This document shows, piece after piece, positions 57,601 to 64,000 of a stretch of DNA of 64,000 nucleotides (position 1 is its first letter; every line of letters starts with the position of its first letter). A program made the position numbers and the translations under genes. This DNA comes from Heliopora coerulea (taxonomy: Eukaryota > Cnidaria > Anthozoa > Scleralcyonacea > Helioporidae): NCBI GenBank assembly GCA_030142905.1, contig JASJOG010000069.1, forward strand, positions 1-64,000, given 5' to 3'. Under the pieces are notes generated by a model. The model was not told the DNA's origin. It worked only from the letters and a program-made list of their open reading frames with translations, and did not search any database.

Positions 57601-58484
57601 ACGCAAGCGAATTAGGTGATTCATAGTTGGTTCGTCACTTTGTATTGGGGAAGTACAAAGAGTTTAATTGTTGGTGAAGTACTAACTGCACTTGCGTATG
57701 TCGTTATGCTTATGCTTACATCGTAAGTGAAAACCAGGCTTAACCCTTTAAAGCTCGAAATATCGGACACCTAAAACAAACGAACAAGTGAGACAATAAA
57801 GCAAAATAAAAGTGAAAAAGAACAAAAGAAAGACAATCAGACATTAAAGGGTAAAGGACCTCTTTAACTAAACAAAATGTCATGGACATCCATACATGAC
57901 AAAAATGTGATTGTACCCTTTAAAGCTTAAGGAAGAGCGGGAGAATATATCAGTTGCCCTTTCACACTTCCGGAAAATGTTTTGCTGGTGTCCGTTAAAC
58001 TGCAGTTTTACCGTATTGAATGAACTCCAAGAACTTTGTTCCTTTCATCTTTGTTAAAGATGGTAAATATTACCGTAGGAATATCAGCATTGATATAATG
58101 GCTTTGTTAAATAATTTCTCAAGACAACAGAGCCATTTGAACGCGAGAAAAAAACGACAGAAATTAAGCTTCTACTAAAATGAACTGTGAATTCTCCAAG
58201 CCGTCTTCAACCGTAAAATTAAATAGTTTAAGGCTAAGTGAGAAACTAACCACGCAAATATACCGTTTGTGTTTGGGTTCAGGATTGTCTTATATTAGCT
58301 TTGTCTTATTACCTGGCGTATAAAACTGTCCTTTATATTGCGTGTTAACTCACGTTCCGCGTTCGGTGTTACTTGTAAGTTCAACAGGAAATAAAATATT
58401 TGAAAGAAATTAAGTTCTTCAGCTTTGTGAAGAGCTCTTGAAATAATAAAAAAGACTTGTGTAGGTTTCCCTTCCCGTTTCTCT
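57601..58484. other. No recognisable gene
   Basis: AT-rich; the ACTTGCG/AAGTGAAAACCAGGCTTAA words near 57690-57745 recall the MITE at 32768, but ends cannot be set. Confidence 0.35.
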
Positions 58485-58512
58485 CCGACGAAGAGTCTTC
58501 GTTCGAAACGTC
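58485..58512 (+). ncRNA. Hammerhead-like motif of a Penelope-type end (degenerate)
   Basis: CCGACGA (58485-58491), a short helix GAG/TTC (58493-58495 with 58502-58504), then GAAACGTC (58505-58512). The minimal Penelope hammerhead is CUGANGA, helix II, GAAACGUC. Here one core base (U4 to C) differs, so cleavage is doubtful. No RT lies beside it. Confidence 0.4.
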
Positions 58513-60580
58513 AGTTTCCCTCATATATTTTTTGACAGTACACAACCTTTTGCTGTTTCTACTAGGTTTTCCATATTTTGTTTTTGAGGTATTTAGAATT
58601 GTTTGTTATGTAAATGAAATAGTAATGTATTAGTACCCAGATCACTCACTTCAGTAAAACAATAATTATTTGTTTTCTACTTATTGATGTGATTTCCAGT
58701 TTTAGACTGGTCAAAAATATTTTCATCAAAAATCAGTAATACAGCCATAAAAGTAATTAAATACCTTGCTTTAGTGATGCAGAACACGTACAATTCTGCT
58801 TTAAGGACAAAAGTATCCGGGATGCTGATGTGGTATGACAGCAAAGATGTTTAGGGTCTCCTTGATACTAAATTGGCGTCATGTGATTATTTTGAATCCA
58901 AGGTTTCACATTATTTCGTAAAAATTCTTAAAATTATTATTAATTTCCCATTCTGTGTCCATAACTTGATGAGCCAGACACCGATATTAAAAAAAAAATC
59001 AAAGTATCTCAAGAACGAAGTGCGATATAGAAGAGCTGTAAAAGTCGTTCATTATCATTTTCAAAGCTCTTTCAAATGAAACGAACGGAATTTTCATTTC
59101 ATTTCTACTTTAACTTCAAATTTACTTTCACGGCTCTCTCTCCAAGACTCCACGGGTTTTTTTATCGTATAACTATCGCACAATCGAGAAGTCTTCCATA
59201 ACGCAGTAGTTGGACGATCGTAGCTTGCCGCAGATTCCCTTCACGATGAACGCGATGCGACCGTCGTCGGTATTATATAACTTGTAAAATAACTTTTCAA
59301 AAAATGCATCTTTGATTGGTCTAAAACCGTGTTCTTAAAGCTTCATAAAAACATGGAAGATTTTGTTCCCATGGCACCGGTAGCGCAAGGGAAGATTTCA
59401 AATCTTAAACTGGTGCCAACAAGTGCAATCTAGGTCATCCTGTATGACCAATAAAACTACTCGAAATCATGCCGGGATTTTTTCCGTTGGCAGTCTTTGT
59501 TCACTGTAACTTCCACTCATAACCCTATAACTCATGGGAAAAAGGAAATATTTTATTACGGTTTCATTAATAGAAACCAAGCTTAGGGGAAACTGTTGTG
59601 AGACATTTAGGTGAAGTTGCTCTGCATTAACCTTTCGTTAATTCAAGGGGAGTTATTAGCTCCCACGTATATCCTTAAACCATACGAATGTAGACCTTAC
59701 TGACGCCAGTTAAAATAACTAATCGAAAATTATGTGATAATTAAATCGTGTATATATGCATAAACAAAAATATTGCACAATATTAGAGTTAAAATGCAAT
59801 TAGTATTATTGAACTCTTACCAAAGTAGATATATCCAGTTGTGGCGAGAAAAATTAAGCAAGCTCTTCCCACAGAGTCAAATTTTTATACTGTACGGGAA
59901 ATCGCGGTCGTGAGCTTTTGAAATGCATTCTCATATGAATAGTAGATGATGTAATTCTCAACAAATTCCTGGTCTTCAAAGAGCTCTTTTCATCATCGGG
60001 CTTTTTGAAGATTTTAACGCCAATACATTATCTCATGTTCCGCGTCTAGCAGGTCTGTCACAATAACTGGCCATGGTTTGAAATCTAAATATATAAGGAT
60101 TTGCGTACATTATAAAGGCAGATTGCTGGTTTTGGGCATTTTAGTTTGATACCTTTTGGGAAACTATTAAAAAAGCGTCTACCATCCGTTGCAGCAGCAA
60201 ATGACATCGATTTACATACCTCTCATTTCTTTAATCATTTACTAAACCAAAATATATTTCAATTTTTAGATTTTCATTACATGGAATGATTTTCAGTCCC
60301 CAGTGGTAACGTATATCAACTCGATCAGCTCAATCCCTTGTTTCAAATTCTTCAACGTCAAAAGGAACTGAGCTCAGGAATATGATTATTTCATGGTCGT
60401 TCATAATGATGTAATCCTCGATTAACAAGAATAAAATGGTTGTGTATTGTTGCCCGTATAAAATTAAATAACAGCTGACTCGTCACAATATTTATCTCTG
60501 CGGAACTGACATTGCAATATCCAATAGTTGCATGTATGGATGTTACTGGAGTCATCTGTACTCGACATCGTGAAGTAAGT
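58513..60580. other. No recognisable gene
   Basis: About 2 kb AT-rich; short frames only. Confidence 0.35.
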
Positions 60581-60670
60581 GACGGGGCGTAGCAGGGACA
60601 TCAACAACAGATAGACCAGCGGACCGGCATCCCAAAGGTGCGAGTTCAAATCCTGCTCGAGTCAACATTT
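60581..60670 (+). repeat. tRNA-derived SINE-like fragment
   Basis: GCGAGTTCAAATCCTGCTCG at 60641-60660 has a B box inside a T-arm-like hairpin, preceded by ACCGGCATCCCAAAGGT. No good A box or cloverleaf is seen, so a working tRNA is unlikely. It differs from the SINE at 3028. Confidence 0.45.
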
Positions 60671-62719
60671 TTCCATTGATTTTGGCAGTGTTAGATTATC
60701 ATGAAAAATTTCTGTTCATGCACACAGCAAAATTTTGATTCTTGTTTTAAGAAAAAAAAATACTTGTTTTAAGTAAGAAATTACTCATAACAAGAAAACA
60801 ATTACTTGTCAGAAATGTAAGTAAAATTTTCTGGGTAGAATTCTTGACAAGAAGTTTTTTCTCAGCATTTATATCTCTGGGGATGATTCTGAAACGGATT
60901 ATCAGTCTCTAAGTACAAATTGAGCAAATGTGACGACTATATTGTTGTTTTGGTTGCTGTATGGATGACGAAATGTTACTGTGCATAATCTATCCTTCTG
61001 ATGGGCTATAGCGCACTGCAATAAGAAAATGGCTGGATTACTGTGTCATAGAATTATAGTTTATCGACTTTTTGATCAGCTTGATCTTGTTTGACTGCTC
61101 AGAAAAAACCTTGTGGATGATGTGGACTTCGATCATACAGATTATTGTATGATAATCTGATACATCGGAAGACTGAGTTTTTACTTGTTAAAGATGAAAC
61201 ATCATTGAGTTTCTTTCTTGTCTCGCCTGTTTGAGAAATTATTCTTAAACCTTAAGTTAGCGAAACAAGTCTTCTAGATGTATTGCAAAACATAGACAAG
61301 GCAGGTGGAAGAAGGGGGTTAGGGGACTTTAGCCCCCCTCCCCAATTATAATGCTGTCAAAAATTTAATAAAAATGTTCAGTCGTGTACTGTGCAAGCTG
61401 TGTTAGATATAAGTACTTTGAACAACTCTGAGGTCTAAGCAGGTTTTACAGACTACTTACAAGTCGACTGACACAGTTTGCATAGCATACAACCGAACAC
61501 CTTTACTAACATGAAACTATAACATACCAACTTAACTCCAAATTTACTCATTTAAGAAGTAGACCTGGTGTGATGGGAAAATAATAGACGAGTTGTCAAG
61601 GCCGTCGAGAGCCAAAGCGGGCCGCGGGTCAAAATTTGAATGCGGGCCCCTCCAAGACTCGAATATTTTTAGTTCTAACGGCGTTATTGTGAAGTAAATA
61701 ACTAAATGGAAGCCATCGCATTTTCATTATATTAAAGATGTAAAAAAATCTCTTCATCTAATATTTATGAGTTTATTGGCCTAAAATACGTTTGTATGTT
61801 ACGTTCTACAAAAAGTGAAGTACTGAAAATACAAAAACCAAATAATATAGCCTCTGATAATGAACAAGAGCCTCTCTTTTCTTCATTCACGTGTTGCTGC
61901 TTCTCTCGCCTTTTTTGGGCACCGGGTTTATGTTGGTAAGAGGACATCACACAGTAATCACTGATCACATCGATCACATTGTTGTATGAAAGCTCTGAAG
62001 CCGGTAGTGACTTGTAGGAACAAATTAAATATAATATCCAGACAGGGCGACAGATTGCGCCGAGTTATGTATAATTTAATTTAGACTACACACTACACAA
62101 TCGGTTTTCGCTACATTTGTTTTGTTTCAATTTTGTATATTTGAATAAACAACAACCTAAAAAGTATCATAAATTCAATGCAAAAGAACAGTGATAAAGT
62201 AAAAAAGGCTCACAAAGCCGTTTATGTCTTCCTGATTTAATTTTGACTTCTTTGTCTGTTGGACGCGGACGCAACCTTGAAATTTGAACATTTATAAACT
62301 AACCAAGTGTTCTCTTGCGACTAGATCGCATATTCCCTCACAAAATAGCAATGTTGATTGACAAAGTTGGCTTGAGAAACTTAAAATCGCTATTTACGTG
62401 GCAGAAAATACTTCATCGTCAGTTCGTCACAGAGGAATATTATTTTAGATATGCATTCGTATTTACTTGAAAAAAAATCAAGGTAAAGCGTGTTAAAAAT
62501 TTTGGGGGCAACTTTCTGGGCCTGAGTCCCCCTTCGGCGAGTTACCTGGTGGCTGTTTACCATGCATTTTTTTTGTTTCGAGCCAAAAGTACATCCTAAC
62601 GTCTTCAGTGGGGTGACATTTTATAGGGAAAAAATCCTGATTGAGGCGATGAAATCTTTGTGTGGAAATCGGAGAAAGCATCCAAAAACTGTCATGGCCT
62701 GGACAACTCTTCTGGACGA
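60671..62719. other. No recognisable gene
   Basis: AT-rich DNA with hAT-like GC patches near 61310-61345 and 61610-61660 that lack defined ends. Confidence 0.35.
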
Positions 62720-63258
62720 TGAGTGTGCTATCCCACTTCTCAAACAATTGACCACGAACGCTGTCCGGTTAAATACGGCAAAATGTTCGAAAGCAATCGT
62801 CCTACAGAGATGAATAAACCAGAATCTTCATTCTACTTTACCAATAAACACAAGCAAAATCCAGGCGATAATATTTGGTACAAGAAGTCTCCCTTAGGGA
62901 AGAATGAAGTCGGGAAGCTACTTTTGAAAGCTGCTCAAAACAATTCCGTTCGCAGAACTTATATATCAAAGCTACTCGATTCGGACTTACCTGTGATTGT
63001 GTAGGTCAGGTAAGTGGTTACCAGAACGTGAAAAGTCCTAAGATTTACACAAATCAGCATCTATTCAACTTCAGCGAAGAATGTCGTTTTAATACATTTA
63101 GTTGCTTAGCAAATGTCCTGACAGCAAGCGAGTTCCCTTACGTGTTTTGTTCATATAAATCAGAAAGAACCAAGACAAAACTTTGCTGCAAAAAGCAAAC
63201 ATTTGGAAAATGCATATTCCAAGGAGCTAACTTTGAGAACTGCTCTTTCAAGTCATAA
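62720..63258 (+). pseudogene. Crypton-type tyrosine recombinase, C-terminal remnant
   Basis: The frame from about 62770 reads RPTEMNKPESSFYFTNKHKQ, NPGDNIWYKKSPLGKNEVGK and NNSVRRTYISKLLDSDLP; after a stop/shift near 63002 it goes on as VSGYQNVKSPKIY and ends with FQGANFENCSFKS. This is the order KP-S-FYL ... P-WYK-P-GKN-IG ... NHSVRKT-I-L-D--VP ... SGH-N--S---Y of Crypton-derived recombinases (DUF3504, as in KIAA1958/QRICH1/ZMYM relatives). The active-site HSxR has Asn in place of His and SGH has Tyr, so it is inactive or decayed. The catalytic Tyr seems kept in the KIY position. Confidence 0.6.
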
Positions 63259-63369
63259 ATTGTCCAGTTACTGAGGTGGCGAAACCAGCCGCAGGCACCA
63301 AGAAAGCCATTTCCTTTGCCGGTCTTAAATCATTTACTGACTTCAGTGTTCAAATAAAGCCCACGATAC

Positions 63370-63500
63370 ATCAGAGCTTGTTTCGGAAACTTTTCCGCTA
63401 GTGTATGGCAAAAACTTTCCGAAAGTTTATTTCGGAAACAAGTTTCTACGGAATAAGGGTGTTCTATCTTCAGAAACCAGTTTCCGACACCAAACGCTGT
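63370..63500. promoter_or_regulatory. Cluster of TTTCGGAAAC palindromes upstream of the MADF gene
   Basis: TGTTTCGGAAACTT (63376), CTTTCCGAAAG, ATTTCGGAAACAAG (63430) and TCAGAAACCAGTTTCCGACA (63471) form a set of related palindromic words within 120 bp. They could be subterminal repeats of a DNA transposon or promoter sites. Confidence 0.4.
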
Positions 63501-63547
63501 TTAGCCAATCAATAAACGTTGCGTTGTCACATGGCCTCTAAATCAAA

Positions 63548-64000
63548 ATGGTGAAGGAAAGTGTGTGGACTAGAGAGAAAATAGAAGCTCTTGCAGTGTT
63601 TTGGCAGTAAAAGCCGACTTTATTTAACACAAAATTACATGAATACCATGATCGAAACAAATGGAAAGCAGCGATTTCCGAAATAGTGTCTAATTTGGAC
63701 ATGGATTGTAAGTATTTGGCACAACATACATGTGTATGCAAGCGCGAGTCAATAAATGTCAGTGAGTGTGGCCTTGCTTTCCAGCTCCACGTTGTATTCA
63801 TTGTATGAGTGTTTATTTCATTTCTACTCAATTTAGACCAAGAAGTGGCAAGTAAAGTGAAAAATCTGCGAGCGCAGTACAGCAAAGAAAACTCGAAGGG
63901 TACAATACGTAAAAGTGGAAGTGGTACCACAGAATCAAGTGCTCAAGCGTCAAAATGGAAATATCTGCCATTGTGGACCTTTCCAGACCCCTTCATTGCT
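63548..64000 (+). pseudogene. MADF-domain gene (Harbinger-associated type), 5' part, cut by window end
   Basis: Exon 1 63548-63707 starts MVKESVWTREKIEALAVFWQ, has an in-frame TAA at 63608-63610, then KPTLFNTKLHEYHDRNKW and AAISEIVSNLDMD. The GTAAGT donor is at 63708 and the acceptor CAATTTAG ends at 63836; phase 1 joins to give DYQEVASKVKNLRAQYSKE and later KWKYLPLW to the window end. L-x-x-P-LFN ... YHDR-KW ... V--K-KNLR-QY--E is the MADF DNA-binding domain. MADF/Myb-like proteins are the second protein of Harbinger transposons, and also exist as host factors. The single stop suggests a young pseudogene. Confidence 0.7.

Noticed and set aside
1..64000. CRISPR array, bacterial operon or prophage
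   Set aside because: No regularly spaced direct repeats, no ribosome-binding-site-led gene strings; introns and metazoan transposons dominate.

Overview
The window looks like AT-rich nuclear DNA of an animal, most likely an anthozoan cnidarian such as a stony coral or sea anemone. The reasons are split genes with GT..AG introns, very low gene density, and a typical mix of decayed CR1/L2-like LINEs, Penelope-like elements with GIY-YIG domains, TTF-zinc-finger hAT, PIF/Harbinger, Crypton-like and Ty3/Gypsy remnants, plus many short inverted-repeat elements. No rRNA, canonical tRNA, CRISPR or bacterial-style operon was seen. The taxonomic call is inference.

The most interesting host content is a pair of paralogous minus-strand genes for small secreted cysteine-rich proteins that resemble IL-17 cytokines. 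Copy A runs 16151 to 10205 and copy B runs 43896 to 28255. Each has three coding exons: a 12-nt first exon (ATG plus three codons), a 143-nt second exon that completes a signal peptide, and a last exon with six cysteines ending in a GCACMIP motif. Intron phases (0, then 2) and splice sites agree in the two copies. Both have a TATA-like box about 75 nt upstream of the ATG and a second conserved upstream block.

Layout. 1-9300: Ty3-like pol end, hAT MITE, opposed tRNA-type SINEs, a TA-flanked inverted-repeat element, an unknown acidic ORF with a stop, hAT fragments and a Penelope-like remnant. 10205-16340: IL-17-like copy A. 17527-22240: head-to-head Penelope-type termini, a possible solo LTR and an internally deleted Ty3/Gypsy copy. 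23100-24820: hAT MITE, a perfect 63-bp palindrome, a microsatellite and a LINE tail. 28255-44340: IL-17-like copy B, whose large second intron holds a Harbinger derivative, MITEs, a near full-length CR1/L2-like LINE and the tail of a second LINE class. 44950-51030: MITEs and local tandem duplications. 51370-57600: a LINE split by a 3.74-kb hAT element with a multi-exon transposase gene. 62720-64000: a Crypton-type tyrosine-recombinase remnant and the first two exons of an MADF-domain gene that runs off the window.

Most transposon genes are broken by stops or shifts. The two cytokine-like genes are the only models that read cleanly through all exons.
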